A DNA stretch of 64,000 nt from Paenibacillus timonensis (GTDB lineage Bacteria > Bacillota > Bacilli > Paenibacillales > Paenibacillaceae). Shown piece by piece: positions 18,544 to 27,278 of this stretch; the first letter of the stretch is position 1; every line of letters starts with the position of its first letter. The stretch spans positions 124,001 through 188,000 of the forward strand of contig NZ_WNZY01000008.1 in assembly GCF_009725205.1 (NCBI RefSeq), read 5' to 3'. A program made the translations under genes and the position numbers. The notes beneath the pieces were generated by a model that made no database searches, was not told the origin of the DNA, and saw only the letters and a program-made list of their open reading frames with translations.

Positions 18544-19656
18544 CTAGATCGGGTCCGCCTTTCTAATGATATGATTGCGGAACAAACTTGCATTCGGATC
18601 GACCTTCAACGTACTTCCCCAATCGCCGCCTACATTAGTGGATAAAGAAATATCGGCGTAGCCTTCGTACCAAACATCTTTCTCAAACGTTTGTTTTTTC
18701 GGGAACCACTCATCGTAAAGCAAGTCATTGCTTGCCTTGTACGAGACGAGTTTAATCCTGAACTTGGATCGCACAAAGTTGTTGCCAAACCCATCTTTAT
18801 AAATCATGGATGGTTCGGGATCAAGATAGCCTTCCATCTGGATTTGGTTCTCTTTGACCCATTCTGCGTAGCGGCGAATATGCTTCAGTTCGGCATCAGA
18901 GTTTTGCATTTTGGTAGCAAAAACCGCCTGCACCCACGCGTCATCAATCGTGTTGTAATTTACATTCAGCCAAAGCGCACCGAATGCTTTCAGTCTTTCC
19001 ATCCAAATATCCACGTTCTTCTTGTTGAATTCCGGCTTCGTCGAGTAGAGGACGGATGAAACTTTGCTGTCTGTTGGATGCGAAAATGGATAGCCCATCT
19101 CGTACATTTCATTCGGAACGTCCGCAAGAATGTATGGATAATCGCTCGCATTCTTCGGTAAGTCAGTCGTGCGAATCAAGCGCCCCCATTGGTCGGTCTG
19201 CGCCGCGCTATCTTCGCTGGTCTTGATAAACACGGTGTCTGTCGGATTGTCCCAATCCACCTTCGCACCCAACACCTCGCTTACGAAACGGAGCGGCACA
19301 AACGTTCGACCGCCGCTCAGGATGGCTTTCGTATCCAAAGTGACCGCTTTGCCATCTACCTGCACAACATTTTGGTCAATCGTCAGAACGATAGATTGAT
19401 CGTCTCTCGTAATCGGAACCGTCAGTGATTTCGATTCCCAGCCGACTTTCGCTCCGAGCGATTCGGCGACAAAGCGTACCGGGACGAGCGTTCGCCCGTT
19501 CTCATCAATAAACGCCTGCGCGTCGGGAAACCAGATTTTTTTGCCGTCCATGACGACGCTGACAAAGGTTGGCGGTTTACTGGCTGCGCTTGCCGTCAAA
19601 CTGAATATACTTCCGAAAAGTGTCACAATGAGGAGGGATATTAACCTTCTTTTCAA
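18544..19656 (-). CDS. secreted stalk-domain protein (copper amine oxidase N-domain repeats)
   Basis: A 370-residue protein with a signal peptide (LISLLIVTLFGSIFSLTASA) and two copies of the copper-amine-oxidase N-terminal-like motif: RTLVPVRFVAESLGAKVGWE and RTFVPLRFVSEVLGAKVDWD. These modules are common extracellular stalks in Paenibacillaceae. The C-terminal ~200 residues (from PYILADVPNEMYEMGYPFSH) form a separate unknown domain. A GTG at 19665 overlaps the AGGGAG ribosome binding site; TTG at 19656, eight bases after it, is more likely the start. It is directly adjacent to the 1277-residue surface protein gene, so the two are probably expressed together. Confidence 0.78.
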   Translation of the reverse strand: MKRRLISLLIVTLFGSIFSLTASAASKPPTFVSVVMDGKKIWFPDAQAFIDENGRTLVPVRFVAESLGAKVGWESKSLTVPITRDDQSIVLTIDQNVVQVDGKAVTLDTKAILSGGRTFVPLRFVSEVLGAKVDWDNPTDTVFIKTSEDSAAQTDQWGRLIRTTDLPKNASDYPYILADVPNEMYEMGYPFSHPTDSKVSSVLYSTKPEFNKKNVDIWMERLKAFGALWLNVNYNTIDDAWVQAVFATKMQNSDAELKHIRRYAEWVKENQIQMEGYLDPEPSMIYKDGFGNNFVRSKFRIKLVSYKASNDLLYDEWFPKKQTFEKDVWYEGYADISLSTNVGGDWGSTLKVDPNASLFRNHIIRKADPI

Positions 19657-19781
19657 ATGTCTCACTCCCTAAAGAAAATGTGCGAAACTGGAAAAACTTG
19701 CTGTTGCCTACATCATAGTGCCGATTCTGTTGCCTGTCCACTGTCCGGCAGCCTCTCCTCTGCAGGAACCGAAGCCGCTCT

Positions 19782-20753
19782 TTACTCCGTGCGCGAAGCC
19801 CTTCTTCTTATAACAACAACTACGATGACAAGAATCAGCAGCAAGCCCCCGTAGACGCAGGATGGGCGCAATCCAAATGAACCTTCATGAAGCGGAGAAC
19901 CGTCCCCAGTAGCCTGAATCACGGTTCCTGATGGCATAGTCCGACCGTCCGTTACTTCAAAGGGGAATTCTTTCTGTTCTGTACGGTTACCCAGCGTAGT
20001 CTTCACTTCCGCCATGTAAGAACCGAGAGAAAGCGGCCTGTTTAGCTCCGCCATGTACTGTGCGACCGTGCCTGCATAAATGGAATCAACCGTTGATTTC
20101 CTTTCAAACAAAAGCTCGCTGGCATCGTCCTGCCGTTTGAGCCGCACCTCGATCTCCGGTTCGGACAAGCTATCGCCTTCATTGACCAGCAAAATCGTCA
20201 GGCTCGCTTTTCCGTTCTCCAGCGTGTATACGGCTGCGTACGGGACAGCCTCAGGAGGCTTCGCTTCGTCCAACTTGTAGTTAAGGACGACCTGCAGCCC
20301 GATTTTACGCGCCGCCGATTCCCTCATACTTTGATCGTAGACGCCGATGACGGACACGTACTGGCCCGGCTCCACACTTTCAGGTATCTGCATTTCCATT
20401 GTAAAGCTTTGCGTCTCGCCAGCCTTGAGGGTTATACTGCGATCCGGCGCCCTGTACCATGCAGCCGAACCGGTATCGGGATCGCCCGGTAAAGTAAAAT
20501 CCTTACCGCCGCCCAATGCAGGCATGGCATTGGCCGCATAGAGCAGCGCTGTTATTTCCTCATCAGTGGGATTCGTGACGTGAACCTTGTACTCTCGCTT
20601 ATCGCCGGGTACTATATCCTCGACATAAGCGCTGAGCTCCGGATTGATCCGGTCGGAATCCCCACTGATGACCAATTGCTGCCCATCCATAGGGTTGGTA
20701 AATCCGGCGGCTATCCAAAAAACGATTGCCGCCAGCACCAGTCGAATCCACAT
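19782..20753 (-). CDS. DUF916-like membrane-anchored surface protein
   Basis: The protein starts MWIRLVLAAIVFWIAAGF (signal or anchor), followed by two beta domains: PGDKREYKVHVTNPTDEEIT and AGETQSFTMEMQIPESVEPG, as in the DUF916/WxL-interacting domain, then a second Ig-like domain and a C-terminal membrane helix (GGLLLILVIVVVVIRRR) with a positive tail. An upstream in-frame ATG at 20813 adds 20 residues but lacks a site; AAAGGAG lies ten bases before 20753. DUF916 proteins bind peptidoglycan and WxL partners. It lies between the pilin-like genes and the secreted proteins, suggesting it anchors the surface structure. Confidence 0.75.
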   Translation of the reverse strand: MWIRLVLAAIVFWIAAGFTNPMDGQQLVISGDSDRINPELSAYVEDIVPGDKREYKVHVTNPTDEEITALLYAANAMPALGGGKDFTLPGDPDTGSAAWYRAPDRSITLKAGETQSFTMEMQIPESVEPGQYVSVIGVYDQSMRESAARKIGLQVVLNYKLDEAKPPEAVPYAAVYTLENGKASLTILLVNEGDSLSEPEIEVRLKRQDDASELLFERKSTVDSIYAGTVAQYMAELNRPLSLGSYMAEVKTTLGNRTEQKEFPFEVTDGRTMPSGTVIQATGDGSPLHEGSFGLRPSCVYGGLLLILVIVVVVIRRRASRTE

Positions 20754-20822
20754 GATTGATGAACTCCTTTGCTTGTATTCCGCTTGCCATCGCTTACATG
20801 AGCGAATAGGCATACGTTCCTG

Positions 20823-21806
20823 CTAGAAGGCCGAGCCGAGGCAAGTCAGGGGCATATATCCCTTGCGCGCGGCTGCTTGCTCGCTGGCAAACGTTTCTTC
20901 GGTCGGATAGGTGTAACCGCAGGAACTGCGGTAGTACACCTTCATACTGCCTCTCCTTGCCCCGATGATCGTTGGACGTTTCACGATGCGGCTCCCGCCA
21001 AGCGCATAGTTGTTGTACACCTTTGCTCCCATCGGGATACCTTGTACAAAAGCCAAAACGCCCACATCATCCACCGTATTGTGCCAGTCCTCATCGGAGA
21101 TCAGAGGCAGGGTGAACGTGTAGGACAGGCCATTTCGAGAGACCGTTTCGTTATATCGATTGATCCGGTAGGCCAACTCGTCCTGGATCGCCCGGACAAT
21201 CGTGCTTCGTCGTACCTGCTCGAAGAGCGCAGCATCCTGCAAAAGCGGAATCATCGTTTGCTGCCGGATGTCCTGCCGCAAGCCCTCATGCCAGCTTCGG
21301 CTGGCCGCATCGTAAGCGAGTACCTGCTGGTCAAGCGTAAAGGACAGGCTGTTACCCGCCGCATCGGCATACGCATAAGGCTTCTTCGTTCCCCAAGCCG
21401 GATTCATGACGGTTTTTCCGTCAGCCCCCGTCCATTCTTGCTCGGAATAGACGTAAAAGCCGTCGTAGCCGACGATCACGATAGCCGGAATGTAGCGATG
21501 CAGGATTCCTTGCGACACCAGATCATCCGCAGCGCCGAAGCCCGCGTCCAGCGTCCGGTAGAACGCCGCTAGTGCTTCTTCCTTGTTCAGCGCGACATGC
21601 TTGGCCGAGGCATATTGCGCTTCCTGCTGCTGGCTTGCGTTAACGACGAGCAACCTCGCGGCGTCGTCCACCGCCGCATCTAGTGCAGCATCGTATCTCA
21701 TCTCCGACAGCACCGTCCGTCTCAGGGTATCCGTCTCATTCCGATTGACGATCGCGAAGGGAAGAAACAACAGCGCGCCGACGATAGCCCATTCAATCCA
21801 TTTCAT
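20823..21806 (-). CDS. pilin-like/TadE-like protein with N-terminal membrane helix
   Basis: About 327 residues. The chosen start MKWIEWAIVGALLFLPFAIV gives one N-terminal membrane helix followed by an extracellular domain. MRYDAALDAAVDDAARLLVV resembles the amphipathic extension of minor pilins. Four cysteines are near the N- or C-terminus, with a C-terminal pair in YYRSSCGYTYPTEE and GYMPLTCLG. The start overlaps the preceding gene by 14 bases, so translation is coupled. No enzyme motif is seen. In context it is a minor pilin or assembly protein; the family is not recognised. Confidence 0.6.
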   Translation of the reverse strand: MKWIEWAIVGALLFLPFAIVNRNETDTLRRTVLSEMRYDAALDAAVDDAARLLVVNASQQQEAQYASAKHVALNKEEALAAFYRTLDAGFGAADDLVSQGILHRYIPAIVIVGYDGFYVYSEQEWTGADGKTVMNPAWGTKKPYAYADAAGNSLSFTLDQQVLAYDAASRSWHEGLRQDIRQQTMIPLLQDAALFEQVRRSTIVRAIQDELAYRINRYNETVSRNGLSYTFTLPLISDEDWHNTVDDVGVLAFVQGIPMGAKVYNNYALGGSRIVKRPTIIGARRGSMKVYYRSSCGYTYPTEETFASEQAAARKGYMPLTCLGSAF

Positions 21807-22341
21807 TGCGCACCACCCCGCCATACGGAATCACGATTTTTTCATTCGGGCTAATGGTATTGTTCAGAAAATCAAAGAACAACGTGCCTGCCGTCCGGTT
21901 CGTATTGCGCACAATTACCGAAAAGCTGTCGCCCGCGCGCATCCGATAACGACGGCTTGGGTCATCCTTTGCTGCCCGATTGTCGGGGAACAGCACCGGC
22001 AGGATCTGCGCATTGAAAAACGCATCGTACTGTACCTCGTAGTTGCCCTTAAAGGTTTCGGGCCGTGTCGGATCGTCGTAAACCGGCACGTACTTCTTGC
22101 TGTCATGCTCCATCTGAACGTCGAAGGTATTGCCGGTCGCCGCAAGCGCAGTCATGAAATCGTTGTACATCGTTGGCGTGATGCCGCCTTTGTCCCGAAC
22201 CGCATCGACGAAGGCTGTCGTCGCGCGCAAGGCGACCAGCTCCGAAATATCGTCCTGCTGGTCAAAGGCGGCAGATAGCGGGTAGAGATAGAGCAGCAGA
22301 ACAGCGATCAATACGGCGAAAATTTTGATCAGACTGTTCAT
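21793..22341 (-). CDS. minor pilin-like protein
   Basis: A 182-residue protein with an N-terminal membrane helix (IKIFAVLIAVLLLYLYPLSA) and a soluble domain with GGITPTMYNDFMTALAATGN and a C-terminal RYRMRAGDSFSVIVRNTNRT. The start overlaps the stop of the previous gene by four bases (ATGA) and its stop overlaps the next start, so the three minor pilin genes form one tightly coupled unit. No prepilin peptidase site (G|xxxxE) is apparent. Resembles TadE/F-type minor pilins by architecture only. Confidence 0.6.
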   Translation of the reverse strand: MNSLIKIFAVLIAVLLLYLYPLSAAFDQQDDISELVALRATTAFVDAVRDKGGITPTMYNDFMTALAATGNTFDVQMEHDSKKYVPVYDDPTRPETFKGNYEVQYDAFFNAQILPVLFPDNRAAKDDPSRRYRMRAGDSFSVIVRNTNRTAGTLFFDFLNNTISPNEKIVIPYGGVVRNEMD

Positions 22342-22730
22342 GGCAGGCTCCTTAGTGTCAGGCGCTGCAAGTGACCAGAAACGTCCCGTTCATAGGCGGG
22401 CTGATAACGCCCCTTCAGACGTATGCCTGCGGACGAAAGCTGCTCCCGTTCCAGCGGCGGCGCGAACCGAACGCCGTCTACCACCATTTCCGCATCTCCT
22501 TCATCTAGGCGAGCGATAGCTTGCAGCACTTCCGCACCGGATACAGAACCGTCGCCCGAGAGCGGTACAGCGATTTGCTGCAAGTTACGATCCTGCGATT
22601 GGCCGGTTACATAGGCAAGCGAATTGAGTGAGGCACCGGTCTGAAACAAAATTAGACCGCTGCCTGCGGCCATGAGGAAAACGAGCAAGGCTGCGCTCAT
22701 CTCCAGCATCGTTCTTGGCGCATAGTTCAT
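22338..22730 (-). CDS. pseudopilin-like protein
   Basis: A 130-residue protein starting MNYAPRTMLEMSAALLVFLM, with one long hydrophobic helix and a glutamate at position 10, a layout close to type IV pseudopilins. The rest (DEGDAEMVVDGVRFAPPLER) is a small soluble domain. It follows the pilin-like gene at 22798 after an intercistronic hairpin and overlaps the next gene by four bases. Confidence 0.55.
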   Translation of the reverse strand: MNYAPRTMLEMSAALLVFLMAAGSGLILFQTGASLNSLAYVTGQSQDRNLQQIAVPLSGDGSVSGAEVLQAIARLDEGDAEMVVDGVRFAPPLEREQLSSAGIRLKGRYQPAYERDVSGHLQRLTLRSLP

Positions 22731-22749
22731 TCGTTACACCTCCTTCATG

Positions 22750-22783
22750 ACGAAAGCGTCCAACCTGGGCCGGACGCTTTCGT
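22750..22783 (-). other. intercistronic hairpin after the main pilin-like gene
   Basis: A perfect 12-base inverted repeat, ACGAAAGCGTCC (22750-22761) and GGACGCTTTCGT (22772-22783), lies 14 bases after the stop of the gene at 22798. No T run follows on the minus strand, so it is better read as an mRNA-end stabiliser or processing site than a terminator. Confidence 0.6.
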
Positions 22784-22797
22784 AACCTCATCCGACC

Positions 22798-23277
22798 TTA
22801 TTGCTGCCGGAAGACGATGCCGCGAATGACATTGCTGCTGTCCAGCACCAGCGTGCTGCGGAACTTGCCGCTTGGATTAACGTAGTTGATGTCCGCTTCG
22901 TCTACGGTCTGGCTAATCTGGCCGGGTGCGGCTCCGACGATTGCACCGTAGGTGATGCTATCCAGAGGCACACCGGTATTGACAACCTTGCCGTACCACT
23001 GACCGGTCGGGTTTTTGCCGGTAACGATCTGGATGCCAAATTGATCCTGATCGCGGAACTTGCGAAGCGCGTTGACAACCTGACTGCCCGAAAGCGTCGT
23101 ATTGTCATACACCGTAAACGCCGTTTGTGAAAGCTCCGTCTGGATATTGCTAAAATTGCTTTGAGCCGCCTTGGTCGAATCCTGGGCGGAAATAAACAGC
23201 ACGACAGCCAGTGTAATGAGTGCGATGGCAAGGAAGATTCCGGCTGCCATGACAAGTGCCTTCTGCGCATTGGACAT
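22798..23277 (-). CDS. putative major pilin-like protein
   Basis: A 159-residue protein: ALVMAAGIFLAIALITLAVV is a single N-terminal helix, followed by a helix-like KAAQSNFSNIQTELSQTAFT and a small globular domain (VTGKNPTGQWYGKVVNTG). No standard prepilin cleavage motif is seen. The gene is isolated by a terminator-like hairpin upstream and a 12-bp hairpin downstream, an arrangement suited to a different expression level from its neighbours. Start: AAGGAG lies ten bases before ATG at 23277; a TTG at 23283 is the alternative. Pilin assignment rests on context and topology. Confidence 0.6.
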   Translation of the reverse strand: MSNAQKALVMAAGIFLAIALITLAVVLFISAQDSTKAAQSNFSNIQTELSQTAFTVYDNTTLSGSQVVNALRKFRDQDQFGIQIVTGKNPTGQWYGKVVNTGVPLDSITYGAIVGAAPGQISQTVDEADINYVNPSGKFRSTLVLDSSNVIRGIVFRQQ

Positions 23278-23304
23278 GTACAATTCTCTCCTTTGATTGG
23301 GGGA

Positions 23305-23341
23305 TAAAAAAAACGCCTTCCCGCTGATGAAGGAAAGCGTC
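23305..23341 (-). terminator. terminator between the TadB/C-like gene and the pilin-like gene
   Basis: Minus strand: ACGCTTTCC, seven- to nine-base loop, GGGAAGGCGT (one G-U pair), then eight T. It stands eight bases after the stop of the membrane protein gene and about 30 bases before the pilin-like start, so it must be read through, or a promoter must overlap it. Confidence 0.7.
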
Positions 23342-23349
23342 TGTATGGG

Positions 23350-25419
23350 TTACTGGATGCGTTGAAGCTGATCGTAGTACACGGTCATCTGATGTAGGCT
23401 GACGACGACAAGCGGAATGACCAAATACCCGAATATCAACGTCATCAAGGGGGCAAACCCGATCCAGCGTCCCCAGCCTGCCTTTTGTTCAATTAACTGT
23501 TCATACTCCTGCTTGCGCTGCTCCCGCGCAAACGCCTGCTCTGCTTCGAGATCGTCGAATACCTGCCGGATCGTCAAATGCTGCGAAGCCATTTCCAGCT
23601 TTTCCACGATCCGAACAAAAGGCAGAAATGGTGCATCTTCTTTGAGCTGCGCAAGCGCCTGCTCCTCACCCTGTTCAAAGTGAAGGAGGCAGGCTTGCAG
23701 TGGCTCCTTGAAGACCTGCGCGAACTGCTCCATCCATAACAGAAGCTGTTCAACCGACATCCGATCCATCCCGGCGAGCATGGCAATCACGGCCTGCAAC
23801 TGATCCACCTCGTGTTTCATCTCCATCTGCCGCATACGCCGCTGGAACAGCCGAATACCAACTGGCAGCGTGTACCCGCCCCATCCTGCGGCGAAAGCCA
23901 AAAACGCTTCCCACCACGCCAGAAAAGGCTTATTCAGCTTCTCCAGCTTGCCCAGGATGCGCCGCGCCGCCTCTCGAAGCTGATCCGCCTTGACCTGTGC
24001 AGCCGGGTCCTTGCGCAGCAGGCTGATGACGCTATTTTCGCTTCGCGGCCTCACCTCCTTTAATTGATCGAGCATCCTGCGATCCAGCGTGGCGGCTTCC
24101 TGTGCCTTCGTTTCCTCCTCCGGGGACAACTGCCCGAAAAGTGTTCCCGGCTTCACAGGTGAATACAGCACCTGATGCCGCTCCGCTGCATGAAAGGACA
24201 CGAATAAGCCCAGCACCGCCAAAAAGGCTGCGAACCCGGACACGATCCGCTGCACGTAAAACCATTCAAGACGTAAGGGAGAGGCTGTATCCTTGAGCAG
24301 CCGGGTTATCCGTTCCGCTTCTCGCGAGCCGGGAACCGGCCCCAGTCGGTCGGCCAGCCAGCGCATCCACGGCCAGCCATAAACCCGTTGCTCCCATCTT
24401 TTTCGGCTGGTGGGCCTTGCTGTCGCATCCAGCTCCGACAGGTTGCGCAGCAGCACGTAGCATAGCCACACGACGACAAGCAGACAGAGTTTGGCGGCCC
24501 AACCGAAAGCGCTGGCGTAGAACGTGTCCATTGCCGGAAAAAAGTGGCTGGCCCAGGCTTCAATCGGACGGGTAAATAGCAGCGGCAGCAGCGCGATAAC
24601 GGTCAGCCCCTGTAATAAGAAGCTGAGACGCTCGCGACGCAGCAATTCCAGATTCAGTTCAATGGACAGCTTTTCCAGTCCCTTGAGGTAGACCGAACCG
24701 CTTTCCGTTTGCTGATCGCCATGCTCCTTGATGAGATATGACAATCCCGCAAGGCCCTGCAAATAACGATTTGGGGCATGCTCCACAAATTGCGCCAGTT
24801 TATCTTCGGCGTCGCTGTCCGTCAGCATGTCGTACAGCTCTTGCCCGTGCAGCGCCATTTCATACGGCGCGCTGTCCGCCGATTCATAGACGGCTTCATC
24901 TACCATCCCGTGACGATGGTAATGATGTCTCACATCCCCAAGAAACAGACGAAGTTGTCGCAGCAGCCGCATTTCGAGCCGATAAACACCCATATCCGAG
25001 AGGATGCCGTGGCCGACCCAAAGACCCATGCCGAGCATCGCCAGCGTGAAAGGGTCGCGCACCGCCAAAACAAGCGGAATCGCGGCCAAAAACAGGACAA
25101 GCCACATTATGAGTGTCGATTTCATCACCTCAAGCCGCAGCTTCCATTCGTCCCCGAGCCGCAGAATGACCAATCGCCTGCGAAGGTGCTGCAAGTACAT
25201 CCTTAAAACCGGCATCTGCTCGCAAACGCTGTATAGCTGCTGCATGAAACTGTAAACCGCCTGCTTGCGAGGCGCTTGCCCCGGCTTACGTAGCGCTTCG
25301 TAGCGCCGGACTGCCGCCACCTCCGAATCACGCCGGGACAGCCACAGGAAGGCCGCGACAGCGGCAAGAAAGAGCACAGTTGCGATGCCGAGCATAGGGG
25401 AGAGCCATTCCCGCATCAT
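23350..25419 (-). CDS. fused TadB/TadC-like pilus assembly membrane protein
   Basis: A 689-residue polytopic protein. After an N-terminal helix (GIATVLFLAAVAAFLWL) come two copies of a type II secretion F-like arrangement: membrane helices near residues 105-140, 265-330 and 370-410 around cytoplasmic helical segments, then again near 500-520 and 650-680 (FAPLMTLIFGYLVIPLVVVS). In Tad systems TadB and TadC are separate ~300-residue proteins; the length here suggests both in one chain. They form the inner-membrane platform driven by TadA. It overlaps the ATPase gene by four bases. Confidence 0.75.
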   Translation of the reverse strand: MMREWLSPMLGIATVLFLAAVAAFLWLSRRDSEVAAVRRYEALRKPGQAPRKQAVYSFMQQLYSVCEQMPVLRMYLQHLRRRLVILRLGDEWKLRLEVMKSTLIMWLVLFLAAIPLVLAVRDPFTLAMLGMGLWVGHGILSDMGVYRLEMRLLRQLRLFLGDVRHHYHRHGMVDEAVYESADSAPYEMALHGQELYDMLTDSDAEDKLAQFVEHAPNRYLQGLAGLSYLIKEHGDQQTESGSVYLKGLEKLSIELNLELLRRERLSFLLQGLTVIALLPLLFTRPIEAWASHFFPAMDTFYASAFGWAAKLCLLVVVWLCYVLLRNLSELDATARPTSRKRWEQRVYGWPWMRWLADRLGPVPGSREAERITRLLKDTASPLRLEWFYVQRIVSGFAAFLAVLGLFVSFHAAERHQVLYSPVKPGTLFGQLSPEEETKAQEAATLDRRMLDQLKEVRPRSENSVISLLRKDPAAQVKADQLREAARRILGKLEKLNKPFLAWWEAFLAFAAGWGGYTLPVGIRLFQRRMRQMEMKHEVDQLQAVIAMLAGMDRMSVEQLLLWMEQFAQVFKEPLQACLLHFEQGEEQALAQLKEDAPFLPFVRIVEKLEMASQHLTIRQVFDDLEAEQAFAREQRKQEYEQLIEQKAGWGRWIGFAPLMTLIFGYLVIPLVVVSLHQMTVYYDQLQRIQ

Positions 25420-27278
25420 GTCTCATCCCCCCAATGGGATGCCAGAAACGCATCAAAGACAGCCTGATCGGGGCCGCTCAAGTATTCCGCAATCTCGCAG
25501 CGACTTTGCTCGGACAGGGGATGAACGGCAACGTAACGACCGTCGCGGTATTCGACGAGATTTCGGGCGGTGTACAGCGGGCGATCCGTCGAGCGGCGAA
25601 AGTATTCGAGCGTCGTTTCCATAAAGGCTGCCATTCGTTCGTCCTTTGTCATCTTCCCGCGAAAGGCTTCCGGGTACGCCGTCTCCTGCGGCACCGGGAC
25701 GCATTCCGTAATGCGCTCGATATATCGCCGTCCGTCCAGGTCGCGGCGGAGGTGAATATCGAAGTTGACGACGCTGACGACCTGCTGCTCCGCCACACGC
25801 TCGTTCGTAAACACCTTTGTTTTCAACAAGGAATTGCGGAGAGACAGCACTAGGTCACGGAAGGTTTTGGCGTGATGCGTGAACAAGGTGAATAATGACG
25901 CCACCTGTGCCATCTGAACCATCCAAGCGGCGACCGGATCGGTCGCTACCTCGCCCAAAATATTGACAGAGCCGTCCGTCTTCTTCTGGATGTCCAGCCC
26001 CTGTTGACCGGAAATCGTCTCGGTTTCGCGCAAGCTGACGATGTTGCGTTCTGGATAAATTTTGCGCAATTGAAGCTCAAAGCTCATTTCCTGTACCCGG
26101 ATGGGCAGCACTTCTGGAATATGGCGAACCATCGCCATAAGAAGCGTTGTTTTGCCGCTGCCCTGCGCACCGGTAATCGCGGTGATCCGCGCACCCGATA
26201 CCAAGTAACGAATGAGGCCAATCGGCAATTCCGCGCCTTCGTCCTGAATCAACTGCTCCAGCGTCGCGCTTTGCACGTCGAATTTGCGCACAAAAAAAGC
26301 CCACGATTCACTGAATCGGGGGCGCAGCACGACGACGCGGGAGCCGTCTGCCATTTCATTGACCTTAAATCCGTTCGCCTCGGACAACTGGCCGGGAAAA
26401 TTGTGCTTGTAGATGATCTGGCAAACGCGTCGCAGTTCCTGCTCGGAGCCGAAGGACAAGAAGCTCAGGTGGATGGACTTCCCCTTGTAAAACAGCCATA
26501 TGCTGTCATGCGAACGGGGCAGCGACTGAAGCTGTGCGTCCTCCTCCAGCGACCATTCGCCCTCCCACATGAGCGGCGGCAGACCGGATACGCCCCCAGA
26601 TACGCCGTCCACACGCATGTCGCGCAGCTCGTCCACAACGCTGAATCCTTTGTAATGCTGATAAATCCGCTGGACGACAAGCTGGAGCTTATCGTCCGTC
26701 GTCAAACGCGGCGCTTCACGTGCGAAGACGATACGAATATCCTCCGCCGTAATCCGGTACGTTTCAAGCTGGCCTTCCTCGTTTCGTCTTTGCCGATCCC
26801 ATTCATAGGTTTGAACGAGCCGGTCGAGCGCATGAAGCCCGGCTTCCTTTTTATAGGTGTAAAGCAGAATATCAAACTGGTCTTGCGCGGAGAGGGACTC
26901 CGGCTGATGAAAGGGCAGCAGGAGGTTCAAATGCGCATCGTCCAGTTCATAGCGCTGCGCGAGCAGGTCGGCAATGATTTCTTTGACGTATTCCTTGTCC
27001 CGCAGATCACCGGAGGTACAGCCCCGCAGCGCCTTTTTCAACTCCGCCCGTTTGCTTTTTCGGCGGCGGTATTCTTCCTCCGACAAACCGAAATCGGCCA
27101 GGTTGCTGCTGGTTAACTCGTGTAGCGTTGCTTTTACGAAAGTGGTCATCGCTTCCAGCGTATATACCGATGTGTCGTCCGTCCGTTCCGGCAATCGTCG
27201 GCTCAGGCGCAAATAAAGGAAGAAGATTGAAAGCAACAAGAGCGCGACCAGGATGAAGGCATTTAGCATAGCCGTCAT
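25416..27278 (-). CDS. TadA/CpaF-like pilus assembly ATPase
   Basis: A 620-residue secretion ATPase with an N-terminal membrane helix (AFILVALLLLSIFFLYLRL), unusual for TadA. Walker A is ITGAQGSGKTTLL (near residue 371), the Asp box VQEMSFELQLRKIYPER follows, Walker B is NILGEVATDP (near 441, with E in place of the usual RP/RGEE pattern) and the His box is LFTHHAKT. These are the hallmarks of the VirB11/PulE/CpaF superfamily. It powers filament extension. Four-base overlaps on both sides (27275-27278 and 25416-25419) show tight coupling with the MinD-like and TadB/C-like genes. Confidence 0.88.
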   Translation of the reverse strand: MTAMLNAFILVALLLLSIFFLYLRLSRRLPERTDDTSVYTLEAMTTFVKATLHELTSSNLADFGLSEEEYRRRKSKRAELKKALRGCTSGDLRDKEYVKEIIADLLAQRYELDDAHLNLLLPFHQPESLSAQDQFDILLYTYKKEAGLHALDRLVQTYEWDRQRRNEEGQLETYRITAEDIRIVFAREAPRLTTDDKLQLVVQRIYQHYKGFSVVDELRDMRVDGVSGGVSGLPPLMWEGEWSLEEDAQLQSLPRSHDSIWLFYKGKSIHLSFLSFGSEQELRRVCQIIYKHNFPGQLSEANGFKVNEMADGSRVVVLRPRFSESWAFFVRKFDVQSATLEQLIQDEGAELPIGLIRYLVSGARITAITGAQGSGKTTLLMAMVRHIPEVLPIRVQEMSFELQLRKIYPERNIVSLRETETISGQQGLDIQKKTDGSVNILGEVATDPVAAWMVQMAQVASLFTLFTHHAKTFRDLVLSLRNSLLKTKVFTNERVAEQQVVSVVNFDIHLRRDLDGRRYIERITECVPVPQETAYPEAFRGKMTKDERMAAFMETTLEYFRRSTDRPLYTARNLVEYRDGRYVAVHPLSEQSRCEIAEYLSGPDQAVFDAFLASHWGDET

